Below the pieces are notes generated by a model. It worked only from the letters and a program-made list of their open reading frames with translations. It was not told the origin of the DNA and ran no database searches. Shown here piece by piece: positions 42,934 to 49,865 of a stretch of 50,227 nucleotides of DNA (the stretch's first letter is position 1; the number at the start of each line of letters is the position of its first letter). Made by a program: the position numbers and the translations under genes. The DNA lies in assembly GCA_937916085.1 (NCBI GenBank), contig CALGGO010000072.1, positions 1-50,227 of the forward strand, read 5' to 3'. The stretch is from an uncultured Prevotellaceae bacterium (GTDB lineage: Bacteria > Bacteroidota > Bacteroidia > Bacteroidales > Muribaculaceae).

Positions 42934-43461
42934 ATGATAAAAGAGATTAAGAAAGAGTTTTTTGCTTACCGCAATGGCGTTGTCGCCGAGCAGCTGCGCG
43001 TGGCGGGTGACCCGCACACCATGATTATGGGCTGCCAGCTTGCCGACGTAATCGACATCGCCAGCCGCTACGAGAAAGACGCACGGCTGGCGCAAGCCCT
43101 GTGGGACGACATCCAGCACCGTGAGTGCCGCATGGCAGCCACGATGCTCTACCCCATCGAGGATTTTGACACGGCGACCGCCCTCGCCTGGTGCCACAGC
43201 GTGGAGAGCGTGGAGATTGCCAACGTTCTCTGCCACCGCCTCCTGCGCCACCTCGACTACGCCCCGCAGATCTTTCACCAACTACACGACAGCGAAAAGC
43301 CACTAGTGCGCTACACCGCCTATCGTCTCCTCCTCAACCTCCTGCTGATGAATAGAATAGAAAAAACCACCGAGCTGCGCTCAATGGTTAAAAAAGACCT
43401 CTCAACCGCCCCACCACCCCTGCAACAACTGCTGGAAAGCATAATAGAGGAAATGGGCTGA
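42934..43461 (+). CDS. HEAT-repeat protein of the DNA alkylation repair (AlkD-like) type
   Basis: 175 residues from the ATG at 42934 (MIKEIKKEFFAYRNGVVAEQ); an upstream GTG at 42856 lies inside a hairpin and is not believed. All-helical sequence with two to three HEAT-like repeats (LAQALWDDIQHRECRMAATM, IANVLCHRLLRHLDYA). It is shorter than full AlkD (about 230 residues), and I cannot point to the catalytic Asp/Trp set, so glycosylase activity is uncertain. It is convergent with abiEii, 12 bases apart. Confidence 0.65.
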   Translation: MIKEIKKEFFAYRNGVVAEQLRVAGDPHTMIMGCQLADVIDIASRYEKDARLAQALWDDIQHRECRMAATMLYPIEDFDTATALAWCHSVESVEIANVLCHRLLRHLDYAPQIFHQLHDSEKPLVRYTAYRLLLNLLLMNRIEKTTELRSMVKKDLSTAPPPLQQLLESIIEEMG

Positions 43462-43473
43462 TAATAATATGTC

Positions 43474-44262
43474 CTATTCGCATAACTGGTCGATGATGTT
43501 GTCAAATAGCAATACTTTATTCGCTTGATTATTGTTGATTAACAAGTGAACAAAATCTTTACTTTTCATATTGAGATCGGTCGTTTCTGCCACCTCGTGC
43601 AGCACGTTCTTTAATGCGTCGGGACTGTCTATTCCACATCTCTTTTTCAAGAAATCATAGTTCGGCTTTGTAAGTGCCGAGAGAAACATAAGGTCATAGA
43701 AGTCTCGTCCTTTTCCCCTGCCTACTAGAGCGGATATTTTCATAGAACAAATTATGTCAATAGGAGCGCAACGCATCAAGAAAGTAAATCCAAACTTGTT
43801 GATTGTTACAATGTGAGGTTCATAGTCAACGCCCTGGTCTTGTGCTTCAATTTTCAGCAGCAGCCTTTCGTCTTTATGTCCCGAAAGATTAAGTTCAAAC
43901 AGCAATTCCGGGAAATAAATATTCCGTCGGAATGCTGTAAGTTTTGAGTTTACCTTATCACGTGCGACAGCATTAATACCGTTACGCTTAAGATATTGTA
44001 TGGCACTGTCGGTCATAACCATAAAATCATCTTCTCCCAGTTGCTTACAGTCAAAGTCCAAATCCTCCGAAAAGCGATCGATGCCATAGACATGACGCAG
44101 GCAAGTGCCGCCTATAAACGTGAGTTTTGAAGAAAATCTTGATGTAGATAAATAATCAAGAATCATCACTTGCAGATATTCCTTAAGCATGAGTTTCTCA
44201 AAATGACTGTTTCGGGTCATTTGTGAAGGATAAAAGTTGTAGATGTACTGTAAATCAATCAT
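43474..44262 (-). CDS. AbiEii-type nucleotidyltransferase toxin (type IV toxin-antitoxin)
   Basis: 262 residues. DUF1814/AbiEii nucleotidyltransferase fold: FIGGTCLRHVYGIDRFSEDLDFD (split here as GGTCLR at 51-56 and RFSEDLDF at 63-70, with catalytic Asp67 and Asp69). AbiEii enzymes transfer nucleotides and inhibit growth; AbiE systems give phage abortive infection in Lactococcus and Streptococcus. It overlaps abiEi by 8 bases, so the two are translated from one message. Confidence 0.85.
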   Translation of the reverse strand: MIDLQYIYNFYPSQMTRNSHFEKLMLKEYLQVMILDYLSTSRFSSKLTFIGGTCLRHVYGIDRFSEDLDFDCKQLGEDDFMVMTDSAIQYLKRNGINAVARDKVNSKLTAFRRNIYFPELLFELNLSGHKDERLLLKIEAQDQGVDYEPHIVTINKFGFTFLMRCAPIDIICSMKISALVGRGKGRDFYDLMFLSALTKPNYDFLKKRCGIDSPDALKNVLHEVAETTDLNMKSKDFVHLLINNNQANKVLLFDNIIDQLCE

Positions 44263-44875
44263 TTCTATATGCTTTAATCAGATTATTGAAACGCACATTT
44301 AGCGACTTGTTTTTTATTTTGCTCAAATATTCTTCTGCGCTATTCCAATCGAAATCTTCAGTCATGAAATCCTCATCAAGGCGTAGCTCAACCATATCCT
44401 CAACTCTCTTGATGTTTGGATTGAGATAGAGCAGGTCGATCAACGCCTTCTCGGGGGTCGCAATGTAGAAAGACCTCTGGTTTGTAACGTTTACTGGATT
44501 GTAGCCAAAAAACAGTTCAGGCTTCATGTGCTGATATACGAAAACACCCAAATCATTTGTAAATGAACAGGTTTTCAGTGTTGTAGCACAGGTCGTTTGC
44601 GCCACAAATTCAGGTATCATTCCGTAATAAGCCAATGCTGAATAACCAGTAATGTAGCAAGGACGATACATCAGGCATGCCGATATGAAGTGGGTATCTG
44701 GAGTCTTAAGCCATTCACTGAAAGCGTAAACGCCGTTTCGCAGCGGCACCAAGTATCCCTTTGCCACCCAACGAGTTAGCGCCGTGCGGTCAAAGAAAGG
44801 CTCAACCAACTTGACTTGATTGACATCAAAACACCCAAAAGGCGAAAACGTCCTATAAAAATCAATATATCGCAT
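44255..44875 (-). CDS. AbiEi-type antitoxin with N-terminal winged-helix domain
   Basis: 206 residues. Typical AbiEi layout: N-terminal winged-helix (FFDRTALTRWVAKGYLVPLR, about 28-47, then NGVYAF) and a C-terminal domain. Known AbiEi proteins repress their own promoter by binding inverted repeats and silence the toxin. Here three identical-format inverted repeats lie 100-180 bases upstream, and a well-spaced promoter lies just ahead of the ATG. Confidence 0.82.
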   Translation of the reverse strand: MRYIDFYRTFSPFGCFDVNQVKLVEPFFDRTALTRWVAKGYLVPLRNGVYAFSEWLKTPDTHFISACLMYRPCYITGYSALAYYGMIPEFVAQTTCATTLKTCSFTNDLGVFVYQHMKPELFFGYNPVNVTNQRSFYIATPEKALIDLLYLNPNIKRVEDMVELRLDEDFMTEDFDWNSAEEYLSKIKNKSLNVRFNNLIKAYRND

Positions 44876-44895
44876 AAAATATTTCTAAAACGATG

Positions 44896-44926
44896 CAAAA
44901 ATACATCATTTCAGAAATATACGCAA
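44896..44926 (-). promoter_or_regulatory. Bacteroidetes-type promoter of abiEi-abiEii
   Basis: Minus strand TTG (44926-44924), 20-bp spacer, TATTTTTG (44903-44896). The message would have a leader of only about 15 nt. Confidence 0.6.
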
Positions 44927-44976
44927 GCTTTTTGACTATTTTTTTAAGAGTATCACGACAACATAATAGCAACTTT

Positions 44977-45057
44977 TGCACTAATTCAGTGCAGAAAATA
45001 GCGTATTTTGCATTTTTTAAGTGCAATTTCTTAAAAAATCTGCATTTTTTCAGTGCA
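44977..45057. promoter_or_regulatory. Three inverted-repeat operators with exact 32-bp spacing
   Basis: TGCA(C/T)T-N5-AGTGCA occurs at 44977-44993, 45009-45025 and 45041-45057. Start-to-start distance is exactly 32 bp each time, close to three helical turns. The third copy covers the expected -33 zone of a TATCTTTG (45065-45072) on the plus strand. These are candidate AbiEi binding sites. Confidence 0.65.
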
Positions 45058-45064
45058 AATGTAT

Positions 45065-45072
45065 TATCTTTG
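45065..45072 (+). promoter_or_regulatory. -7-like element toward the structured RNA and the Bor-LysM gene
   Basis: TATCTTTG fits TAnnTTTG; no TTG at the usual distance, where operator 3 lies. A perfect AGATTGC-agag-GCAATCT hairpin (45077-45094) follows near the predicted start. Confidence 0.4.
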
Positions 45073-45135
45073 CAAACAGATTGCAGAGGCAATCTACATA
45101 CATGTTAATTTAAAGAAGCGTTTTGCTTATCGCTC

Positions 45136-45293
45136 TTAGTTGAAAACCTGAGAAATTTTCTTTTAGAGATGCGAGGACAAGTGAAGCGGTTCTGCGCTAT
45201 AAGCGTGGGCTGCTATTCCCATATCTGCATCTCAAGGTTTTCTCAGGACCATCAACTAAAGACGTGGCAATTCAGTCCACGCCTCTTTTTTTT
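45136..45293 (+). ncRNA. Structured RNA candidate ending in an intrinsic terminator (possibly 6S-like)
   Basis: A long hairpin: TTAGTTGA (45136-45143) pairs with TCAACTAA (45252-45259), CCTGAGAAA (45147-45155) with TTTCTCAGG (45239-45247), then an asymmetric bubble (10 and 5 nt), GAGATGC (45166-45172) with GCATCTC (45227-45233), and small apical hairpins (CGCT-ata-AGCG; TGGG/CCCA). It is followed by CGTGG-N9-CCACG and eight Ts (45261-45293). A rod with a central bubble and a terminator suggests a 6S-type RNA, but I cannot verify the family; a terminator-controlled leader of the gene at 45335 is the alternative. Confidence 0.5.
45261..45293 (+). terminator. Intrinsic terminator of the structured RNA
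   Basis: CGTGG-caattcagt-CCACG, then CCTC and TTTTTTTT. It lies 42 bases before the next start codon, so it ends the RNA or attenuates the Bor-LysM gene. Confidence 0.75.
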
Positions 45294-45334
45294 CAAACTA
45301 AAAGCCTTGAGGACTGCGAGGCAGGTATTTTATT

Positions 45335-45838
45335 ATGAAAAAAATTTATTTAATTGCAGTTGTCACTGCGTTGTGTCTAACGTCTTGCTATTCTGCCTCG
45401 ACCTATGTAGGCAACATGACACCCAACACCCCCGAAGTGAAAGTTAAAACAGTGCGTCACTCTCATTTCATTGGAGGACTTATTGGCAAGGGAAAACTCG
45501 ACGCTAAAAAATATGGCGTTGGAGAAAACTACAAAGTCACTCACCAGTTGTCGTTTGTTGATTACCTGCTGTCAGGGATCACCTTGGGAATCTACACACC
45601 ATCAACATCTAAAATCTATGTTCCGGCCAATGAGGTACAAAACTTGAACACTCAGAGCTCCTCTAACAATGCATCATCCTCAAATGGTGTGAGAATGATT
45701 CATAAAGTGAAAGATGGTGAAACCATCCAAACTATCGCAAATCTTTATCAAGTTAGTGTAAAGGATATTATTAATTGGAACCAATTGCAGAGCATTGATT
45801 TGGAAACTGGCACGCCTTTAATAATCTTCATTAAATAA
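45335..45838 (+). CDS. Lipoprotein with Bor-like and LysM domains
   Basis: 167 residues. Signal peptide with lipobox LTSC (Cys18). Residues about 38-90 (RHSHFIGGLIGKGKLDA ... FVDYLLSGITLGIYTP) match, from memory, the phage lambda Bor / E. coli Iss surface lipoprotein pattern (HHFF.SGIGQ...FV.GLLG.ITLGIYTP). A Ser/Asn linker leads to a C-terminal LysM domain (HKVKDGETIQTIANLYQVSV then IINWNQLQ), which binds peptidoglycan. Bor proteins in phages alter serum resistance; what the LysM fusion does is unknown. It sits next to AbiE in an accessory stretch. Confidence 0.75.
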   Translation: MKKIYLIAVVTALCLTSCYSASTYVGNMTPNTPEVKVKTVRHSHFIGGLIGKGKLDAKKYGVGENYKVTHQLSFVDYLLSGITLGIYTPSTSKIYVPANEVQNLNTQSSSNNASSSNGVRMIHKVKDGETIQTIANLYQVSVKDIINWNQLQSIDLETGTPLIIFIK

Positions 45839-45864
45839 CTGCACTAATCAAAAAAGGCACTCAT

Positions 45865-45893
45865 GGGGGCGATGAATTTTCGCTCCCTTTTCT
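45865..45893 (+). terminator. Terminator of the Bor-LysM lipoprotein gene
   Basis: GGGGGCGA-tgaattt-TCGCTCCC (8 bp, one G.T) followed by TTTTCTTT, 26 bases past the stop codon. Confidence 0.8.
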
Positions 45894-46010
45894 TTACACT
45901 CTTGTTTAAACCCAAATCGGTATTAGGCCGGAGACTAGTTTTTTCTCTTTTTATGCCATAACAGTTTTATTTTGACATCTTACTTCAGAAGGCAATGTAG
46001 GGCTGGCGGC

Positions 46011-46186
46011 TTAGTTCTCGGCAATCAAATCTCTAAGTTGTGTTTTTCCATACTTGCTGTTTATCCATAATCTAAAGAACACATCGGTAACAGAGTAAAT
46101 TCCACCTAGCCTTGTTATCACACTCCTTTCAAGCAGATGCTTTGCTGAGTGCAATTCCAAAATTATGCAAATCCCATTATGGGATT
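46011..46186 (-). pseudogene. C-terminal fragment of an archaeal-type/AAA ATPase
   Basis: The minus-strand frame ending at TAA (46013-46011) encodes LELHSAKHLLERSVITR, then LGGIYSVTDVFFRLWINSKYG and KTQLRDLIAEN. The Y.V.D.FFR.W pattern is typical of the C-terminal winged helix of archaeal-ATPase-family (PF01637) proteins common in Bacteroidales. Everything upstream (P-loop domain) is gone. The 21 bases spanning its stop codon are identical to part of higA. Confidence 0.5.
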
Positions 46187-46197
46187 TCTATAATTTT
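46159..46197. repeat. Palindrome at the ATPase fragment boundary
   Basis: AAATCCCA-tta-TGGGATTT (46169-46187) inside an outer AAAATTAT/ATAATTTT arm pair (46159-46197). It may be an operator or the scar of a lost element. Confidence 0.6.
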
Positions 46198-46254
46198 AAC
46201 CAAAATCACACAATACATTGGTGATGGTGAAGTAAGAATCAAGCATATATTATA

Positions 46255-46287
46255 AACGAAACGCACCCATTCCAGATGCGTTTCGTT
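46255..46287 (-). terminator. Terminator downstream of higA
   Basis: Perfect 11-bp stem AACGAAACGCA/TGCGTTTCGTT with an 11-nt loop, 27 bases past the higA stop. The T-run on the minus strand is weak. Confidence 0.55.
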
Positions 46288-46313
46288 CTTTATGAATTGG
46301 GAAACAATAAATC

Positions 46314-46679
46314 TCACACCCCGAGCACTACTGCTGGGTCGATGTTGAGCTGGCGGCTTAGTTCTCGGCCAACTTTCATTGTTGGCTCGGCTTTGCCGTT
46401 GAGGATTTCGCTGACTCTTGAGGTGCTGATGCCAAGCATCTTTGCCAATTTAGCTTGCGTCAGCCCCATTTCATATAGTCTCAGTTTTATAACGTCAACA
46501 AGTTGTGGTTTCCCTATTGGATAGTGCTCCTCCTCATATTCCTCAACTAGAGAGGATATTAAATCTAGTTCTATATAATTCTTATCTGTGACTGGTGTCT
46601 CATCATTAACCAAAGGCAGCAATTCGTCAATTCTTGCCAATGCTGCTCTATATGCTATTTCACTATTTATTTTTGCCAT
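46314..46679 (-). CDS. higA: HigA-type antitoxin (XRE-family HTH protein)
   Basis: 121 residues. N-terminal helical part and a C-terminal helix-turn-helix (MGLTQAKLAKMLGISTSRVSEILNGKAEP, split at about residues 71-98). Antitoxin and autorepressor of the adjacent higB; the order toxin then antitoxin, 2 bases apart, is the defining HigBA arrangement. Confidence 0.9.
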   Translation of the reverse strand: MAKINSEIAYRAALARIDELLPLVNDETPVTDKNYIELDLISSLVEEYEEEHYPIGKPQLVDVIKLRLYEMGLTQAKLAKMLGISTSRVSEILNGKAEPTMKVGRELSRQLNIDPAVVLGV

Positions 46680-46681
46680 AA

Positions 46682-46978
46682 CTATAAGTTTTTAATATCT
46701 TTAATTTTATCATACTCAGCATGTGTGCCGACAAATCTAATATATACTGTTGATGGTGTAAATTGTATTACAACAACAAGACGATAATCATTACCCTTTA
46801 TGTTGAAGACATAATGCTGGTTTCCAACGATTGAAACCGTATTAAATGTGCGTTTCACATCATCAAAACATGTCCATTGTGCTTTCCTAGTCTTCTCATA
46901 CCATTCTTCTAGCGCCGTTTTAGCCAATGGATTGCGGGTATAATAATCTACCAATGTGCTCCGTGCTATTATTCTCAT
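46682..46978 (-). CDS. higB: HigB-type toxin (ribosome-dependent mRNA interferase)
   Basis: 98 residues, full length. RelE/HigB fold: MRIIARSTLVDYYTRNPLAK, W..FDDVK.TF..VS.V, YVFNIKGNDYRLVV and VYIRFVGTHAEYDKI are family blocks; the last contains the conserved His-Tyr-Asp end typical of HigB. First gene of the higBA unit, preceded by a well-spaced promoter. Confidence 0.92.
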   Translation of the reverse strand: MRIIARSTLVDYYTRNPLAKTALEEWYEKTRKAQWTCFDDVKRTFNTVSIVGNQHYVFNIKGNDYRLVVVIQFTPSTVYIRFVGTHAEYDKIKDIKNL

Positions 46979-46994
46979 TTTTTTAAGTTTTATG

Positions 46995-47025
46995 CAAAAA
47001 TAATGCCAATATTCGGAATGTCAAA
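46995..47025 (-). promoter_or_regulatory. Bacteroidetes-type promoter of higBA
   Basis: Minus strand TTTG (47025-47022), 19-bp spacer, TATTTTTG (47002-46995), 17 bases before the higB ATG. Confidence 0.65.
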
Positions 47026-47031
47026 ATAATA

Positions 47032-47046
47032 TTCTAAATTTTAGAA
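47032..47046. promoter_or_regulatory. Candidate HigA operator
   Basis: Perfect inverted repeat TTCTAAA-t-TTTAGAA immediately upstream of the -33 element of the higBA promoter. HigA binding is inferred from position only. Confidence 0.35.
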
Positions 47047-47060
47047 CTATTTAAGATATC

Positions 47061-47099
47061 AAAAATTAAGCGCATCGGGCTTTTGGGGCTCGATGCGCT
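47061..47099 (-). terminator. Terminator of the kor operon
   Basis: AGCGCATCG/CGATGCGCT (9 bp) with a GC-rich loop, followed on the minus strand by TAATTTTTG. Between it and the korC stop are TAAGTAT/TAAGTGT heptamer words (47101-47131). Confidence 0.85.
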
Positions 47100-47131
47100 C
47101 AAGTATTAAGTATTAAGTGTGTTAAGTGAGT

Positions 47132-47671
47132 TTACTCCTTAATGAGTGTGGCGCCTTTCTTGAGGGCTTCCTCATTCATGGGGATGAGGTGCCAGTGGCG
47201 CTCTGGGAGAGTCTTCTTGAGGCCCTTGAGCACGTTCTCTATGGTCACGATGGGCTTAACCTTGAGGTAAGCGCCGAGCACGATCATGTTGAACGCCTTG
47301 CTGTTGTTGATCTCGATGGTAGCCTCGGTAGCCTCGATGCGATAAATCTTGATATCGGTGCGAGTGGGAGGTGTGTTGATGCCATAGCTGTCGTAGATGA
47401 GCACGCCGCCGGGCTTCACCATCTTCTCAAACTTGTCGAGACTCTGCTGGTTGAGCACCACTGCAGTGTCGTACATGTTGAGGATTGGCGAGCTGATGCG
47501 CTCGTCGCTCACGATTACGGTAACGTTGGCGGTACCACCACGCTGTTCGGGACCGTAGGAAGGCATCCAAGTGACTTCCTTGTCTTCCATCAATCCGGAG
47601 TAAGCGAGAATCTTACCCATTGAGAGGACACCCTGTCCTCCAAATCCTGCTATTACTATTTCTTCTTTCAT
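47132..47671 (-). CDS. korC: 2-oxoacid:ferredoxin oxidoreductase gamma subunit
   Basis: 179 residues. Gamma-type subunit: IVIAGFGGQGVLSMGKILAY start and SYGPEQRGGTANV are family marks. Last gene of korDABC; 2 bases separate it from the beta subunit gene. The complex oxidatively decarboxylates a 2-oxoacid (2-oxoglutarate, or branched-chain 2-oxoacids as in VorABC) to the acyl-CoA, reducing ferredoxin. Which substrate cannot be settled from sequence alone. Confidence 0.9.
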   Translation of the reverse strand: MKEEIVIAGFGGQGVLSMGKILAYSGLMEDKEVTWMPSYGPEQRGGTANVTVIVSDERISSPILNMYDTAVVLNQQSLDKFEKMVKPGGVLIYDSYGINTPPTRTDIKIYRIEATEATIEINNSKAFNMIVLGAYLKVKPIVTIENVLKGLKKTLPERHWHLIPMNEEALKKGATLIKE

Positions 47672-47673
47672 GA

Positions 47674-48435
47674 TTATTCATTTTTTAAATCACCCAATGG
47701 GTACTTAGCAAACATGTTCTCTTGTAGCCATTCGTTGGCCTTCACTGGAGTGAGTTTCCAGCCGGTGTTGCAGGTGCTCACAACCTCAACAACCGAGCAT
47801 CCCTTGCCATCCATACTGTTCTGGAAAGCTTTCTTGAGGGCAGCTTTGGTCTTGCGCACTGCGGCTGGGCTGTAAACGGTCTGGCGTGTTACGTAGCAAG
47901 TGCCGTCGAGCTGTGCCAGCAGGTTGCTGATTGCCAAAGGATAGCCGTTAAGGTCGGCGCGGCGGCCGTAAGGGCAGGTAGCGGTCTTCTGACCGAGCAG
48001 AGTGGTAGGCGCCATCTGTCCACCAGTCATGCCATAAATAGCATTGTTTATGAAGATGATGGTGATATTCTCGCCACGGTTGGCGGCATGGATAGTCTCA
48101 GCGGTACCGATTGCCGAGAGGTCGCCGTCGCCCTGATAGGTAAAGACGAGTTTGTCGGGCATCAGGCGCTTGGTGGCGGTAGCCATTGCTGGAGCGCGTC
48201 CGTGAGCGGCCTCAAGCCAGTCGATGTCGATGTAGTTGTAGGCAAACACGGCGCATCCCACTGGCGAAACGCCGATAGCTACCTCTTGGAGTCCCATTTC
48301 TTCGATAACCTCGGCAACGAGTTTGTGCACAACACCATGGCTGCAGCCTGGGCAGTAGTGCATGTGAGCTTCGTTGAGAAGGCTCGGTCTCTTATAAACC
48401 CTATTTTCAGGGCGGATTATATCGTTAAGTTCCAT
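47674..48435 (-). CDS. korB: 2-oxoacid:ferredoxin oxidoreductase beta subunit (thiamine diphosphate binding)
   Basis: 253 residues. YCPGCSHGVVHKL near the N-terminus and the thiamine-diphosphate motif GDGDLSAIGTAETIHAANRG, followed by NNAIYGMTGGQMAPTT, identify the catalytic beta subunit. The C-terminal VEVVSTCNTGWKLTP is also conserved. It lies 28 bases after the alpha gene. Confidence 0.93.
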   Translation of the reverse strand: MELNDIIRPENRVYKRPSLLNEAHMHYCPGCSHGVVHKLVAEVIEEMGLQEVAIGVSPVGCAVFAYNYIDIDWLEAAHGRAPAMATATKRLMPDKLVFTYQGDGDLSAIGTAETIHAANRGENITIIFINNAIYGMTGGQMAPTTLLGQKTATCPYGRRADLNGYPLAISNLLAQLDGTCYVTRQTVYSPAAVRKTKAALKKAFQNSMDGKGCSVVEVVSTCNTGWKLTPVKANEWLQENMFAKYPLGDLKNE

Positions 48436-48463
48436 AATGGTCTTGTAATGATTTATTTGGTGA

Positions 48464-49555
48464 TTATCCTAATTTCTTAATCAGTTTCTCTTTGAGCGCG
48501 TTGAGAATCTCGTCGGGAGCGGGCACGTTACCACCCAGGCGGCAGAAGAGGTCAACCGGGTAGTTGCACTCGGTAGCGAGCTTGATGTCTTCAATCATCT
48601 GTCCAGCGCTGAGCTCCACGCTAAGGATGCCCTTAACGCCCTCGGCAGCCTTGCGGATGGCATCTACTGGGAAGGGCCACAGAGTGATGGGGCGGGCGAT
48701 ACCCACCTTGATGCCTTCCTCGGCGGCAAGCTCCATAGCCTTATGGCTGATGCGTGCCATAGAGCCGAATGCCACGATGAGGTAGTCGCAATCGTCGGTG
48801 TTGATCAACTCGCAGCGTTGCTCGTTCTTCTCAATCTCGCGGTAGGTAGCTTGGAAGCGGTGGTTGTTCTCCTCCATCTTGTCGTCGTCGAGCTCAAGAG
48901 AGGTGATGATGTTCTTGGGACGCATACCCTTGCGGCCGTTCACAGCCCAGGGGCAGTTCTCACGAATCCATTCCTCGGTGTGGCGTGGACGCTGCTCGGG
49001 GAGCACCACTTTCTCCATCATCTGGCCTATAACACCATCGGCGAGAATCATCGACACAGCGCGATACTTGAATGCCAAGTCCCAGCCAAGTGCCACAAAA
49101 TCTACCATCTCCTGCACCGAAGCGGGAGCCAGCGTAATCAAGCGGTAGTCGCCATGACCACCACCCTTAACAGCCTGGAAATAGTCGGCCTGCGAGGGGT
49201 GGATAGTTCCCAGACCAGGACCGCCACGCATCACGTTAATCACCAATGCGGGAACCTCGCTGGCTGCCATGTAGCTCATGCCCTCCTGCATCAGGCTGAA
49301 GCCTGGACTCGAGGTAGAAGTGAGCACTGTCTTGCCGCACGAAGCACCAGCATACACCATGTTGATAGCAGCCACTTCACTCTCGGCCTGAAGCACCACC
49401 ATGCCGGTAGTCTCCCAGGGCATTTCTTCTTCTAATTTCTCGAGAACCTCGGACTGCGGGGTAATAGGATAACCAAAATAACCGTCGGCACCATAGCGAA
49501 TAGCAGCGACAGCGAGAGCCTCATTACCCTTCATTAATGTTACTTTATCGTTCAT
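48464..49555 (-). CDS. korA: 2-oxoacid:ferredoxin oxidoreductase alpha subunit
   Basis: 363 residues. GYPITPQSEVLEKLEEEMPW, VVLQAESEVAAINMVYGA-like VYAGASCGKTVLTSTSSPG and GLGTIHPSQADYFQAVKGGG are alpha-subunit signatures; the RPITLWPFPVDAIRKAAEGV block near the C-terminus is the CoA-binding/KOR-typical domain. It follows the ferredoxin-like subunit by 41 bases. Database labels for this type vary between KorA and VorB. Confidence 0.93.
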   Translation of the reverse strand: MNDKVTLMKGNEALAVAAIRYGADGYFGYPITPQSEVLEKLEEEMPWETTGMVVLQAESEVAAINMVYAGASCGKTVLTSTSSPGFSLMQEGMSYMAASEVPALVINVMRGGPGLGTIHPSQADYFQAVKGGGHGDYRLITLAPASVQEMVDFVALGWDLAFKYRAVSMILADGVIGQMMEKVVLPEQRPRHTEEWIRENCPWAVNGRKGMRPKNIITSLELDDDKMEENNHRFQATYREIEKNEQRCELINTDDCDYLIVAFGSMARISHKAMELAAEEGIKVGIARPITLWPFPVDAIRKAAEGVKGILSVELSAGQMIEDIKLATECNYPVDLFCRLGGNVPAPDEILNALKEKLIKKLG

Positions 49556-49596
49556 CGTTTCTACGGTTTTTGTTTTTTTAAGTTCATTACACTGGT

Positions 49597-49827
49597 TTAC
49601 TTCTCTACAACGCGATATACCTCAATGCAAGCGTCGGGGCACACGAGCGCGCAGCTCGAGCATCCAATGCACTTGTCGGGATTTGCCATGTAGGCATAAT
49701 GGTAACCTCGGTTGTTTACTTCATTTTTCTTTAGGTCAAGCACACCGCTGGGGCAGGCCACAACGCACAGGTTGCAGCCCTTGCAGCGCTCGGTGTTGAC
49801 CGTTACTGCTCCATTAATTTTTGCCAT
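49597..49827 (-). CDS. korD: 2-oxoacid:ferredoxin oxidoreductase delta subunit (2x[4Fe-4S] ferredoxin-like)
   Basis: 76 residues with two complete four-cysteine motifs, CKGCNLCVVACP and CIGCSSCALVCPDAC. It carries electrons from the catalytic subunits to ferredoxin. First gene of the four-gene operon. Confidence 0.93.
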   Translation of the reverse strand: MAKINGAVTVNTERCKGCNLCVVACPSGVLDLKKNEVNNRGYHYAYMANPDKCIGCSSCALVCPDACIEVYRVVEK

Positions 49828-49857
49828 AATATTTTAAAGTGTTTTAGTTAAGTCTCG

Positions 49858-49865
49858 CAAAGGTA
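49858..49865 (-). promoter_or_regulatory. -7-like element upstream of korDABC
   Basis: TACCTTTG on the minus strand, about 30 bases before the korD ATG. No TTG at the usual distance, so the promoter is only half supported. Confidence 0.45.

Noticed and set aside
45169..45447. 92-codon plus-strand frame upstream of the Bor-LysM gene
   Set aside because: It runs through the structured RNA and its terminator and overlaps the lipoprotein gene in another frame.
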